Assembly: GCA_038502055.1 (NCBI GenBank)
Contig: JAXRKN010000039.1
Coordinates: 3,286,001-3,350,000 of the forward strand
Direction of reading: 5' to 3'
DNA from: Tanytarsus gracilentus
Taxonomy: Eukaryota; Arthropoda; Insecta; Diptera; Chironomidae
DNA: 64,000 bases
In this document: piece by piece, positions 1-14,908 of the stretch
Layout of the letters: every line of letters begins with the position of its first letter
Numbering within the stretch: position 1 is the first letter of the stretch
Made by a program: the position numbers and the translations under genes
The notes under the pieces: model-generated
What the model saw: the letters and a program-made list of their open reading frames with translations, nothing else
Databases searched by the model: none
What the model was told of the DNA's origin: nothing

Positions 1-3000
1 TTTTAATTTTAGAATGTGCAAAAATTGCATTCTCCTCATAGTCACTGCACTATAAACTCTTGACCCCATTTTTAACAATTCATGCTAACGACTTTATTTT
101 TTTAGTACACTTTGCCACTAGCACACTCAATGAAAGCTCTAAAGTTTTTCGTAGAGCTTTTGTGCTCGCGGTCGTGATGGAACTTTAATTGGGTGACAGA
201 AGTTAATAATTTGTTTTTCTTCCGATTTAATTATTGAAGTGCTCGTAACATGAAAAATAAATGAACTTGTTTAATGGCTTGAGATAATGGAGTATTCTGT
301 CACGAGAGCTGCAATTTAGGGAGGGGAAAAGTTTTGATGAAAGTTTAAGATGAAAGAAACAAATTTAACAAGAGTTTTCAAAGTTTCTGATGAATAATTA
401 ATTCACAGCTTCTGTTGAGAAAATTAAGACTGAGTGAGAAAATTTTCTTAGAATTCAATCATTAAATTTTTATCTTCGAATGAAAATAATTCAAAAAATT
501 TATTTTATAAGTTTTAATTTTAAATTCTTCTTATTTTAGAAAAAAATTTCATTCAAAAAACTTTTAATGGCATTCTACCTTTGAACGAGCTCACGAGAAA
601 TTTCCAAGGGAATTTTTAATATAAACAAAAGAGTCGGACTTTGAAGCATCCAAGAGCTACTTTTGTGCATGTGTTGCTGTACACAATTGGGAGCACAAAA
701 CAGTAAACACAATTTATTTTAAAAAGAACAACACAAGCTGAAAAGTTATTTTCTATTTCCTGATCTGATATGCATGAAATTTATAAAATCTCATTTGAAC
801 TTAAATCTTGATTTTTAACATGTGAGAATTTTTTAATTTCACAACTTTATTACAAATTAAGAGTTGATTTATAATTTTAACAAACATGACAAGAACCAAA
901 ATTTCTTCCTCAACATGTTTATCGATGTTTATGATGATAACATATAAAATTGGCAAAATAAATAAATATTGTCGTCTCTTCGTCGAATTTACATATTTAT
1001 GACTCGTTTACTTTCTTTTTTACATGATATAGGAAATTTTTTTCTCCATATTTATATGAGCACATGCAGAAGAAATTTAATAAAGAAAGAACTTTGAAAT
1101 TGATGAAATTGACTTGGTGCTTTAAGCTTGAGGCAAAAGCCAAAACATATTAAATTTTCATATTCAATGTCAATTTTTGATGTCTTTAGATTTGAATTTA
1201 AAAAAAATGATCGGTGAAAAATTTTATTTTAACGGTTTAAAACTGGAAGTTGACATTTTATTTTGAAAAAGGTTAAAAAACTTTTAATTAAATTTCTTGT
1301 AAACTTTAGGATATTTTGTTAAAAAGGTTCAGATTGATAAGATCTTGTTGAAAACATCCGCGATCAACAATTGGATATCTGTTTTCTATTAAAAACTTCA
1401 ACTTTTTAAATGAATTGAATCTTAAATTTGTATTTTTAAAGTCATTAAATTTAATTTCAAGCAGAATTTTAAAAATTAATTCAAAAAAAGTTCATACACA
1501 ACATGTGATGCCTTTTACAGTCTAACAAAACTTTTTGATTTCTTCCTAATGGATTTCTTATTTTTCAACACTCCTCCACATTTTTGAGAAATTCATTAAT
1601 TTTTAAGCACATTCTTTAGCATTGAGTTTAAAAAACGTAACTCATATCTCCTGATGGGGTGAAAAGAAGAAAAATTCCTCACTTTTCTCAATTGTCGCGC
1701 GAACGTGTGTGCAAAGTTAATAAGCAGCATTGAAAAAAATCCCAGCATGTGAAAATATTTTTTAAACAAAACAATCGTTTCCTGACTATTTACTGAAAAT
1801 TTTTTCTCATTGGGCCTAGCGAAAAAAAAAGTAGGAAAGGAGTGCGAATCACTTACATCCTTGGAGGAAGTTCAGAAAATTGTCGCTGAGAGAAAAAATT
1901 TGAATTATCGACAAACTTTTTCATTCAAGCACCTCCAGTTACGTTCGATAAAAAAATCGAAAACTTTTTTCAGTCTCGATGGAACTTTCTACGCGCTTCG
2001 TGACATGATAAATCCCTTAGAGAAATACCTTAAGAAAACAACCTTTTCTGATTCGATAAAAATTTAACAGAAATGAAGGTTTGGTAAAATGTTTTTTCGA
2101 AGGTTAAAACACTTAAAGTAATAATGGTTGTTCATAAAATAAAATTAATAAACAGCTTTTCATAAAAAAAATTAATCCTCTTAAAAAATCGAACGAGCTT
2201 TCAAATAATGCGATAAAAAAAATCAAAGCAAAAATAATCCGCAATCAAAAACTTTTGATTTTTTAGCTGTCAGTTGAAGATCACTGATTTTTCGGTTGTA
2301 ATTTTATATTTAAAAATTTATTTAAGTATTTTTCTAAAATGAAAACGTAAAATTCAAATTTTTTTATCTTTAGATTTGGAAATGATACCCTGAAACCCTT
2401 TCCAATCTTTCTCGCCCACAAATCTCATCCTTTCTCTTAAATTCACTCTTTTCAGTTCCCTTGAAGCAGCAAAAAAAGATAAAACCATTTTACCATCAAT
2501 TGACGCGATTGATAAATGGAATTCTGCACGAACACACACTCAGTACTTGAAGAACAAAAAAAAATCTGTTAACTCTCAAGTGCACAACACACATTTATTT
2601 TTGTTTTAAGGGATGGTCAATTAAATATTTTAGAAAGTGAAGAAAATTTTCGAAAACTTCTTCGAAAATTTAATAAATGTTTTTTCAACAAAAATTCACT
2701 TAGAGATAAATTTTTGCAAAATAATTTTAAAAATCATCGCTTGCATTTTTTCACTCGAATGAAAACATTTTTTAGCGGACTAAAAGCTCACAATATATTG
2801 GCAGACACATCATTTTTTACCGGAGAACGTGCTGAGTGAGAAGACAAATAAAAAAGAATCCCTTTCAGATTTTCTCCATCACGTTATCGCTTATGACTTT
2901 ATGTAAATTGTGGAAAAAATAAGTTGCTGAGTGGTTATTAAAAGCCATAAAAATATTGTTAAAAAACCCACTTCAAAATTCATTGAGAATCCGACCTTTC

Positions 3001-6000
3001 GGATGAAAAAGATATGAAAAATTTATATTGCGGAAAAAATTGTGTGCGTGTGGGGTAGAGCTCGTTTAAGATTGAGTTTTAGAAAAAAAAGGAAGAAAAT
3101 TTATTCAAAATTTTTCCACTCATCAAAATGCCTTTTTGTATTACATTTTCCACAATATCGTGTGGAGAGAGGGAACGTGCACAAAGTGGATTAAATCTAA
3201 TGAACTCGTCTCGCAATGTGGAAAAGCTTTGAGGAAACAAAGAGCATGTAAAGAATAATGAAAACTATGAAGGAAGTGTAAAATATTTTTTGAACTTAAA
3301 TTTTTAAAAAATTTCCTTAAATATTCAGCTTAATTTTAAAATTCAAACGTCATCGCTCTCTCATTTTTAATGTTATCAGCATTTGATAAAAAATTATTTT
3401 ATTCCAAAATCGATATCATTAATCAGTATTGATTGATTTTACACGTGAATGGCAGAAAATTGTCGGAAACTTTTCTCTTTTTTCTTTTCATTGCCCTTTT
3501 GAGTAAGACCGATGAAGAGCCTCTGCCACGTCATTGAAAATTAATTAAAAAATATTGAGTGTCTTGAAAAGGAAAAGTTTAAAACTCTCTCTTGCCATCT
3601 TGATGTTTTTCAAGCCAATTAATTTATTTTTTTGTTTTGCTTTCATAAAATGCAATATATTGAAGATCTCATCATGTTGAAGAGAAAAAGTGTAATTAAA
3701 ATTCAAGAAACGTGTGCGAGACATGTCAGATACCAAAATGATTTATAATAGCCCGATCTAAAGATTTTTAAAATTTCTAAATCTGTTTTAAATTTTCTCA
3801 ATTCTATTAAATGTAAATCGGCATTTTTTTAGAAATTTTATGGACAGAACTATCTTATGGTACAATAGGTCGCAAGATCGCAGTGCCTTACTCATCGCAA
3901 CATACATACAACATCTTGGATTTTTTAAAACTGAGATTTTGATTTTTATGAAAAACTTTATATTTTGACGAAAAAAAAGCTGGTCACCCGATATAAATTT
4001 CACTAACATTTTAATAAATTTTACATGTTCCAAATCCTATATAAAATTAATAAATTTGTTTTGATTTAATTTTGTTTTTCACAAAGTAGATTTTTTTTCA
4101 AAGAATACTCCGCAAAAATGTCTAAACATCCGATACGAGCATTAAACTCCCGAGAGTATATTTTCAAAAATTATGTAAAATCACGTTCACATTCAACATA
4201 TGTTGACACATAATTGAGCACTCGCAGGGATAAAAAACTTCCTCTATAAAATGGTCTTTTGATGTTAAACATGTATTATTTAATTTTCTCAACAAATGAA
4301 TCGGAATCAATTATTGAATTTCAATAATTTTAAATTTCAAATCCAATTAAAAATCATCAAAAGCTCTTCAACATGCGATGTATTAATAAAGTCCTAATTA
4401 AAAATTGAAAATTGAACTTTTTTTACGATTTCAAAAATCGATCATAGCTCAATTGCGATGCCATGTTTTATTTACTTTGACGGCTTGTAAGTGAACGGAG
4501 AAAAAAATCGAGTGGAAATAAATAATCGAATTACAATGTAAATAATTATTTTACTTTCGATTATTTTCATTGTGGTACAACGCAATTAAATATATGTGCG
4601 ATGCGTTAAATAAAAAAGAGGTAATCCTGCAATTAATTAGTTAAAAATATTCTAAATAAATTTTTTCATCTCATTAAAATTTATTTCAACTAGTTTCTTC
4701 TCCTCTTTTATGATAACCAAAAATAAATTTCCATTCACGTTTCCAAGCAAGTGGAAAATTATAATTGGAATTTAATTTAAAATTCACTAATTAATGTTTA
4801 CAGTCTAATTAATGCGTGAAATATTTTTTCCCACGCCCACCATCAAAAAGCATTTAATTAGCAACGATTCCAACTATGAATGAAATTCCTTAGCGCGTGG
4901 TTGTATATCAGACCCATGTCATCGTTTGTAATGCAATTAAATAAAACTTCAAGGCGTTTTTAAACCTAAACAATTTATTCTTTTATAAAATATCAGCGGA
5001 TTTTTTCTTTTGATGTTTATTAAGAATTATCTTTTTCATCATCATCTCGACAAATATTTGCCATGAAAATTATCGCAATCATTTAACGTGGAATTTTGTT
5101 AAAACTCGCCAGGAGGGAAATTCGGTTATGTTGAGAATTTTTCATTATGGTTTATTCAAATTTAAATCTTCATAAATTGTAAAATCGTGAAGGAAAATTT
5201 TAACAAAATGGTTAGGTATGTGGAATTTTTTAAGAGGTTGTGGGAAATTTTTAATAAACTTTTTCAGCCACAGTGGAAAATCTAATACTGAAAATCAGCC
5301 AAATTTTTGAAAATTTTGAAAATGCCAAATGATGTCGATTTAGAATATTTCTCCACTAATTTATTAATAAACACTTTCACTCTCTGGAAAACTCCCATTT
5401 CACAACCATATTTATAATATCCAATTATTTTTCACCCTTAAGGTATTTTATTTCATCCGAAATTCATTGATTGCAAATTTCCATCAATACCTTCTTATGT
5501 GATGTTGAAAATAATTATTTTTTCCTCCTTTATCTCTTGATTCACTTAATCTTCACAAAGTTCATAACTTGGATTCAGATCAATCTATTATGTAAGTGAT
5601 AATTATTATTTTTTTCACTCATAAAATTCACATTTTCGATTGATTGAAGGACATCATTAATTTTTTCAATGCTCTCTACATTCAATTATTATAATTCACA
5701 TTCATAATTTGCACAAAAATTCAATTTTCTTTTTTAAATCTCAACTGAAATTTTTTTTGTTCATCTGACACTTGGAATTTTTACACTTGCACTTAAATTA
5801 CTAAATCGTGCTTAAATTGCTAGATTTATTTTTATTCAATAAATTTGAAATTCTAAATTTTATTTTTATAAATTTTAAATTTAACTCAAATTAATTTAAC
5901 CGTCGTTAAATTTAGTTTTTAATTTTTTACAACGATTTAGTTTTTTTCTCTCACTAATTTCACCTTTTGTCATAACTTGTCTTCAACTTGATCTCTTTAA

Positions 6001-8862
6001 GTCCTCTCAATGTGCTTTAAAGTCTCTTAAGAATATTTTTAACGACTCTCTCAATTCCGGGTTGAGCATCGACGGAGTTCTTGTTGGCACTGAGACGTGT
6101 GAAAGAATGTGAACGGAAATGCTTTCGGTTGTGGTGAAATTCACATTTTCGAAAATTTAACTGCGCAGTCGTGAGTTAGACACGATTGTGGTAAACGAAT
6201 GCACATTTTCACATGGCCAAAGAAACGAGATGTTGTTGATAATGACGATGAAAATTGCACAGAATTGTTCATCAAGGTCGTTTGAACTCCTTCGATGTGT
6301 AATCGATGGACTGTAAAGTGTCAAATTTCTGCGAAGCTTTCGAAGTTAATTGAACGAAAAAAAATTCGAGAAGTTTAATGGGAATTCTTTCAAAAATTAC
6401 TTTTGTCTCAAATTTTTTGAAAGAATTTATTTTAAAAAAATTCAAAGTGAGAAAATTTTAATTTTTTTAGTCTTCATTTTTTTTTAAATCTTAAAGGTCG
6501 ATTTTTTATCACAATCAATTGCAATCTTGTCCTCACTTAAATCGTTCAAAGTTAACAAATGCTATTATCGCAGATTGAAAAATCTTTTTGAACACAAATC
6601 ACGTAAACGTTCTTGCAAGTTTCTTAATTTTCATTGTCTTCAATATAACATCGCTGAAATGAACAACAGATGCTCCCAAATTCTGACATTCATTGTATGT
6701 ACGCGAGCAGATTTTGCAATTAAGAAATGGAACATTTCAATCATCTTTGAATTTATTAAATGCTTTTAAAAAAAATTAAGAAGAGAACTTTAAAAATTTC
6801 TAAATTCTGAATTTCGAAAATAATTTTTTTTGGATTTATCACCAAAAGTTTTCTCGAATCTCAAACTTAAAGTCATACGTGATGAAGACGTCTGAGAATT
6901 TCTCAAATGAGAAAACGAAATGAAATGGGAAAAGTTTGTCTCATTATCACTAAATCACGTTGGAAGAGCAAACCAAAAATTGATTGAAAGCCTCTTGGAA
7001 ATTCCCATGAGAGTCTAATAATAACATTGAAAATGTCAACTTCAAGCTTTAAAAATTTTATATCCATTAAAAATTCAAAATTCATGGATTTTTCTGTGTG
7101 CAAAATATTGATGGTAGTCAATCATTTCCATCACGCAAAAGAGCATCGAAAATAAATATTTACCCCTGAGAGTTATAAATATTTATAAGAGTTTTCAGTA
7201 TGATTGAAAAGCTTTTGCTGCACTTTTTTCTTCCTGATTGTGTATCCATACAATTGAGGTCATAAAGTCGAAGAGTGTCATTTAAAAATAAATTTTTAAA
7301 ATTTCTTTAATTAAATAAAAAAACAGAGAGAGTCGTTCCAAAATCGTTAAATTAAATTTTTCAACCCTAAAGGCATATCAATTTTGGTTTCATGCTCCAT
7401 TACCATAGAAACACTCCGCTGTTGACGGAGTGGAATAAACGAATGATAAATGAATTAATTTTTTTATGTTACACTAAAAAAGATTTAAATGAAATTTTTA
7501 AAGTCCTTAATCTCATTTAATCCTATGATGCATCGATGGAAAAAACTCAACGTGAACGCATTAAATTTAAGAAATAAATTTAATTTTGGAAAACTCGGTT
7601 TCAGCCACGAAAAAAGTGCTTTAATACAAAGAGAATTTTGCATTGCAATGCATTGAATTCTTCAAACAAAATAAAATACAAAAATTATTTTCAATTTACT
7701 TTCAAATTACTTCCTTTTTCAATCTAGCATGAAAATTTATTTATTTGGAGCTGCCTGAGAACTTTTACCATTATAAAAGTCTTTCGGTGCCCTTTGAAAT
7801 GTAAAATCTGTAAGTTCTATTCACATAAAGTAAATCGAATTTATCCACTTGCAAATATCCGCTCGAGTAAGTGAAATATTTTTTTCCTGTAATTTTTTTG
7901 ATCAATTCTTAATATTAAAATTTTAAACCACTTTATTAAGCTCTTAAAAATAATTTAAATTCCTCTTTAAAGTTTTCGAGATTCAGTTTAATTTTTTTTA
8001 TTTTCCATCATATCAACCACTCAATAAAAAATCATGTTTTCTTATTTTTCAAGTTGATATAAAGAAATTTATGATGAAGTTTGCTCCACATTTGAATTCT
8101 TCGAAAGACATTCAAGATTTTTTCAGGCGCCAATATTATTGCAACTAAAGCTTACAAAAAAATGCATTTTGTTGATTTTATGCTTTCACAAGCAGAGAAA
8201 ATTTTCTTTTGAACTTTTTCTAAAAAGTATCGACACAGATTTCAAAACAAACTAGAAGAGAGAAAAGAGCAAAGCGATAAAAGCTTCCGGCAATAGCACA
8301 AATGGTGAGTTGGAGAAAATGCGGTGATCACTGGTGTAGCGATAACAAGAGAGTGCGAATGTATGGAGAGGAAGGAAACTTTTCAATTAGAGACGAGCTG
8401 ATTGATGATGGATTAAGTGGTAATCTTGAAGTGTATTGTGTTCGAGGATTTTTAGTTCGGTGACGGAATGTTTTAGTTCCGCTCTTAATGGTTTTAAATT
8501 TCTTATAATGTGAACTCTATAAATATATTTTTAACCGAATTTTTTTTTTAAATTTCGTTAAAGAACTTTCGTTAAATTTTATATGAAAACTTTTCTTAAC
8601 TTTTTACACAATTAAAACCATCACCCCCATCTCAACAGCTCAACTAATAGTAACTGTGGATTATGTGAAAAAATCTCATTATCTGATAAAGAGTTTGACC
8701 TCAAAAGTGTCGTTTTTCAAGAGAGTCGCATTCACTTTTCAATTCCGTTCACAAGATGTGAATTGAGATTTTTGTGTGTCGCTGTAATTCTCAATTTTAT
8801 GTGAAAACACATTGTCATTCTTCAGTCGTGTATAATGAATTTGATTTGGAATGTAACAGAAT

Positions 8863-8941
<79 letters not shown>

Positions 8942-11900
8942 ATCAGCAAAAAATTTCAAGGGAAATTTTCTTTGTTTTTTTAAAGTTGTCAGTTTTTAAT
9001 TTAAATCTTTCGAAAGCTTTCGTAGAAATATTTAAACAGAAATTTATTTTATTTTCGTTCAAGAAAGTGATAATTAACTTTCTTGCTCTAAAAAGCTTAA
9101 TTAAATATTTTTCTTCTTGATTAAATTCACTCGTCCAAGTGAGCATTATTAGAGTCATATAATGACGATAATTATCTAAGAAGGAAATCTTGAGAAAAAG
9201 TTAGAAAACAGTAAATTTAATTTTAGTGAACATTTTCCATTCAGCAAAGTTGCAGTTTCTTCTTCCTCGTGTCTCCTTAGCAGCGGCAACATCAGTTGAT
9301 ATCAGTTTGTGGTGAACATGCGCGAGTGGAATTTCGAAAATTATTCAAATTTCCACTTAAGAATTTTGTATTAGCTTTCGTCAAAGAGAATTCAGTCAGT
9401 TAATAGAGTGGAAAATGAAAGGGTTCGTCTTTAATTCTGATGAATAGAAAGGGATGAAGGTCGAGTGGGAAAATTGATTAAATATTTGAAAGTTCATGCG
9501 ACTTTAAAATAAATGTGTGTAAAATAATTTTTCTTTTGTTAAAATCGCCTGACATCCTGCAATTAATTACTTGAATTTTTCTAGACTTACATCTTTTCGA
9601 AAAAAAAAAACATTTCTTCAGCAACTTTTTTCAATCTCATCGTGCTTTAACACTTTCATCCCTCTACAAAGTAATGAATGAGACATTGTGAAATTCCAAA
9701 AGACTTCGACATCACCCAGTACGATAATCCACTTAGTAATTTTTTAAACTCAATTAAATTCTCTAATAAATTTCTGACTTGAGACACAATGTCACGGAGA
9801 GATAAAGCCACTGAAAGTTAAACGTTCATCCCCTAATGTAATTAAAAGACTATTTACTTCATCCTCGATACATTTTCTTCCGCTCACACAAAAAATTATT
9901 TTCAGTATCTTTACGTTGCGTGCTGCATGTCGGTTAATTTGCCTCGAACGCTTTGGGGAGAAATTGAATTTATTTAAATTATTTCAGAATTTTTAAATTT
10001 AAAAAAATTATTTAGATTTTTAAAAATTAATTTCAATTTAATTAGAGAAAAAGGTGTCCATCCCTGATTAAAATTATGCTTTAGGAGAAGTCCTTTAAAG
10101 GAAATTACTTTTCAGGAAAAGGAAATGAAATAAAAATTGTTCGGGTTTTTCGATCGTTAAGCACTTCTTTCTCTTTTAACGACATCGACGACTTCAATTA
10201 GGACTTCACCAAATTTTTCTTTCTCTTTGTAAGCGAGGGAAGTTTAATTTGGTAAATTAATGTCTCAATCTTTCATGACCTTTTTCCCTCTTGGGATCAA
10301 ATGCATGTTTCGAGATCGAGTTTCTTACTCACGAGTGAATGTCAAAAGCGTTTGTCTGTGTAATCGGAGACGATTAATGAAAATATAAAGGGGATGTGCA
10401 TAAGAAAATTTTACAATTTAATGGTTAGGGAATTTTAAATCGTGAATAAATTACTTTAAAGGGCTTGAAGAATTGAGTTAATATAAAGTCTAAATTTTCC
10501 ACCGAATAAATCGATGAAAGTGTCAAAAAACCTCTCTTAAAGGCAAGATCTTAATCACACGCTTGAGGCACTTCAGTTATGAATGACATTCTTCATATTT
10601 CGGACATACAAACCTTTAATCTTTTTCTCGTCCCTTTTTATTTTCCTTTTCATCGATATCGTGTGTGTATCGCAAGAATTGTAAACACATAATCGAATGA
10701 AAGTGAAATCGATTATTGATCGCATCATATATCTCTTTATATTTACTTCGTGATCAAAGAGAATTCGCCTTTTATACAACTCATCACTTTTCTGCGTATA
10801 TATGGAAATTTTTTTATTGTTCAATGAGATGAGGGATGGAAAAGGGCTCGAGTCAAGGCTCAGATGCGATCGTGATATAAATGAAAATATTCATCATGAA
10901 TTTTTTTGATGGAATTTAGAAGTGACGAATTTATGGTTTCCTTTTTTGTGAGCGCTGGCGTTAATTCAATTTTACTTCTTATTATCGAACATGAGAAAAA
11001 GTTTTCGAGGGTAACCAGGGTGTCAGGGATGAGAAATGAATTTTTTAAAAATTCTTGAATGTTTAAATATTTGTTAATTAGTAAATTAGCTAATTAAGTA
11101 GTTAAAAAAATCGATGAAATTTTCTCAACTCTGCTTCCGATCACAAACCCTTCGTCATCACATCATAAATATCTATAAAAAGAGCACAAAAAGGCTTCAA
11201 TTTATGCCACACATATGTGCGGGGTTGTTGAACATAAAAAAAGTTTAAAAATATCGAGATTGAAATTTACGATGAATAGATGTGACTTTTTGGGGTTTTA
11301 GCCCTTTTCTTTTGCTAATTTTTTCAACTCCCACACTCTCACAATAAATCGTGGACTCACAAAATAAATTACAGACTCAATTAAACATTTCCGCATGCTG
11401 ATAACATCTCATTTGCACATCCCATTGGCACGTGACCTTCCACGCTGCTCTTATGGTCAGTGAGAACAATTGAGAAAATCCAAATCGGAATTAATGTTTT
11501 TAAGTGTAATTAATTTCAGTGCAATAAATTTCATCTTCACTGGCAAGTGAGAGTTAAATTGTACACGCATTCAATTAATCCGGAGGTTGTATTATTTTTA
11601 GTCATCGCAGGACATTTCCACAATTTAATGCCGCTCCGGACATTGGTTTCGGCTTGATGCGAGATTATTATGCCACACGTATGGTTCGTTCATGGAATTC
11701 TGTCGCTACGTGAAGTAATCGTTTAAAGAGACACAAAATATATTGAGAGAAAAACCTGTGGACCTTTCTTTTATGTGATTCACCCCAAAAAAAATTAGAT
11801 TTAGGCACTAAAGTACATTTAGCTCACCATAAATCACTTTGGATCGAGATTTTCAATTTCCAACAGTTTTCTTCTTTCCTCCTCTTTTAAAGCTCTCGTG

Positions 11901-14900
11901 AGCGTTTAGAAAAAGTTTTTTTACAGCAAAAAGTATCATGATTCGAAGGAAAAAAGGCATTCAGCTGTGCTACATCGAGTGAGAGTTTTTGTGTGTGAGA
12001 GCTATTAATCCATGGATGATGTTGAGTAGTCACGTTTTGTTGGTTATCATATTCCACTCTAGCACAGCAAAACATTCAGTTTCGAGTCTATTCGATCCAT
12101 ATCAAAGGCATCGTCAGCGCGTTTAAATCAATATATTTAATATATGTCGATAAAAGTTTCAATAAATATTTCATGAGTGATTCTTTTTGGTATGGTAACA
12201 AAATTTTTGAAATATTTAGCCAAAAAAACTCGCTAAGCTTTTTAAGGATTTTTCTAGAAAAAGTAAAAGCCCGCGTTAAAAAATTTATCCTAAGCGACAC
12301 CCACGCGTATAATACATAGCTTTCAACTCGCGGTTCTGATTCATCTCGTGAATGGATATTGAAACGTGAATGGGAAGGGAAAGTATGTGAAAATGATATA
12401 TGAAAATTCAATTTTGACGCTTTCAATATCAGCTAAAGCTCACAGCTAATATGTCAATTTGTAATGCTTGAATCGCTTGCACGCATAAATAAGTTTTCTT
12501 AAGCCCAGCGAGAAAAATAATTTAAAATGTGAATTTTAATCAATTTTTATTTTTCAGCTCTTTTTTCGCTCTGGGTAGTATTAAACTTTTTCATCCTCAT
12601 AATTCTTTGCAAATCCTCGTGAAATACGCTTTAAAGTATGACAACATTTATTTTGGAAGCGAACAATGGCGGCTTATTTGCATGCTTTGCAATTATTCTC
12701 TCGTCAAGTGATGTGAAATTAATTTCTAAACTTTTTCTTTGCCTCATTTCAATTAATTCTGAAGTTTCCGTATGGGCGCAATCTGTTGGCTGGAAGACGG
12801 AATGCTTTTGATGAAAAATTATGTGCTCATTAAAATGTCAACAATCTTCAAATTGTCGTTAAATCAACATGAAAGTTTTAGAGGAGTATAATATATGCCG
12901 TACTGATGCAGTGGGATTTTAATTTACGCAGATTTAATTTAAATATCAAAAGAGAAAATTATCATACAGGTATGATGAAAATGAGAACTAGGTTAAGTCA
13001 TTAAAACTGATAAATTTAGATAAGATTAATTAATAGTTTTTAAACTGAATAAATTTAATATAATTAAACTGAGTTTTTAAATAATCATTGAATTTAATGC
13101 AATTTTTTCTTATAATTTAAATCACTGTGAATTTCAAAAAATTTTTGAATAAAAAGCTATTTTTCATATAGAAAACTCGCACAACTCACACAACTCTTTA
13201 GATCAAAAAACTCCACCCGAATAATTTTCAATAGCATTAAACACTGTAAAAAAAGAATAATGCACTCAAAACGGAATCAGTTCATCAGACACTCGAGAGG
13301 AAACAGAAAATCCGTTAGTATGGAAATCAACAATGTTAAAAGTATTCTCATTAAAATAAATTTTTCATCCAATTAAAACATAAAATTTATATTTATTCAA
13401 ATTTTCAATATAATTCTCGCTTTTAAAATTCTAAGGAAATAAAGATTTTTTCTTTCAAATTAGTAATCAGTTTAAGTCTAATTAAACTAGTTTTATTAAA
13501 GTAATAATTTTTTAAAAAATCTCCATATTTTCATCCCTTGTGAATTTATTACAATTCATAACGTTTTCCATATCCGATTTCCCATGAACTTCTGACTTTT
13601 CAATTATTGTTTTTCCACTTCGACCGTTTGAATAATCATAAGCTTAAACGATCATTGTTCTTCTATTTTGCAATGATTTATCGTATCGAATGAAAGATTG
13701 ATACAGCAAAGTGAGCGAGGCAGAGAAAAAATCAGAGATGTAATCTCAGCTTTTCTTCCTATAGGCATATAATCGCCCTCTATTTATGGTAGCGCTACCA
13801 TCGAATGAAAAATAGTCTAATGCTTCAAAATCACGCACATACGCATTGAGAATGTATTGAGAAATAGTCTCAACTGTGATTAATGCCTTTCTCATCATCA
13901 TGACATATGACCAACGGCATGATAAAGCATGAGAAAAACATCGACATCGAGATGTAGAGATATTAAATCATGTTGAACACATTTACTCGAGAAAAAAGGG
14001 ATCAAGATGAAGAAAAATATGATGTGCAAAAGTGGGCAAGATTTTTATCTCAGTCGCATCTCAGTGGTTTTGATATGATGAAGAGTTGTTTTGGTTCAAC
14101 GTAGAGAAAAACATTTTCTGTTTGCATTTTTCTCCCCGACATAAAAACTCTCTCTTGAACCTTTTTTTGTAATGTGAGTTAATTAAATGAAAAATTAGTC
14201 GCTCGACATTATGAGTGACTTTATCTGGATGTACATGGATGCCTTAATGAAAGGAAACCTTTATATCAAAGGGAATTTATTAATTGAATCCAAGGGTGTT
14301 GGAAACAATGAAAATTAATAATCTTTTTTTAAACCTTTGTGGTTCATTAAAACACCCCAAGTTGCAAACACTTACTCACTCAACGTCGTATCCACTTAAA
14401 ACACTTACTTTATTCCCTGCATAAAGTGTTGGCTTGTGATTTTTGGGTGTCTTTGTTGCCGGGTGGGTTATTGGTGCCCGTTGAGACCCATCTTGTTTTC
14501 ATTTTACGAGACGAGAAAATCAGGAAAAAATTTAATACCACTTTAAAAGCTTTTCAACGCTCTGAGCTTGTCTCTGACCTTATTATGTTCAGATGAAGAG
14601 AGATGAAAAAAGGATTTAAATTAAGATTAAGTTCTAATAAAAATCATGAAGAAAAAGGAAGGACATTGAGAGAGATTTGATAAGCTGATTTAAGGGTTGT
14701 GAGCGATATTGAGATGAAAAGGAAAATTATAAAATTTTGTTATGGAATAAATATTATGGGCTTATATGATGGAGAATGAATTTAATCAAACTCAAAATTT
14801 CATAAAAACTTAATATTTTTCATGCAGTTTTCACGAGGATTTTCTGTTTCTCATTAAGTGCACTAATTTTTTTGGAAAAATGTTAAAAAAATGTATTCAA

Positions 14901-14908
14901 TTTTCAAT
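1..14908. other. Gene-poor AT-rich region
   Basis: I see no convincing gene here. The open frames are short (at most about 112 codons), low in complexity, without recognisable domains or consistent splice junctions, and several only open with a non-ATG codon. Composition is strongly A/T with many homopolymer runs. The stretch could be intergenic, a very long intron of a gene lying outside the window, or regulatory DNA; the sequence does not decide. The only distinct structures I can point to are the GA microsatellite at 8867-8938 and a 15-base match near 14482 to the end of the repeat found in the Amt introns. Confidence 0.6.
8867..8938. repeat. (GA)36 microsatellite
   Basis: An uninterrupted run of 36 GA dinucleotides, the longest simple repeat in the window. 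Its purity suggests a young, length-variable locus. GA tracts can bind GAGA-type factors in flies, but nothing nearby shows a promoter that would make that role likely here. Confidence 0.97.

Noticed and set aside
1810..2067. 85-codon lysine-rich frame
   Set aside because: Opens only with TTG, has no domain, no plausible splice partners and the composition of the surrounding non-coding DNA.
12088..12426. 112-codon minus-strand frame, longest in the first 14.9 kb
   Set aside because: No recognisable domain, no promoter or polyadenylation support, and overlapping frames on the same strand; chance length in AT-rich DNA.
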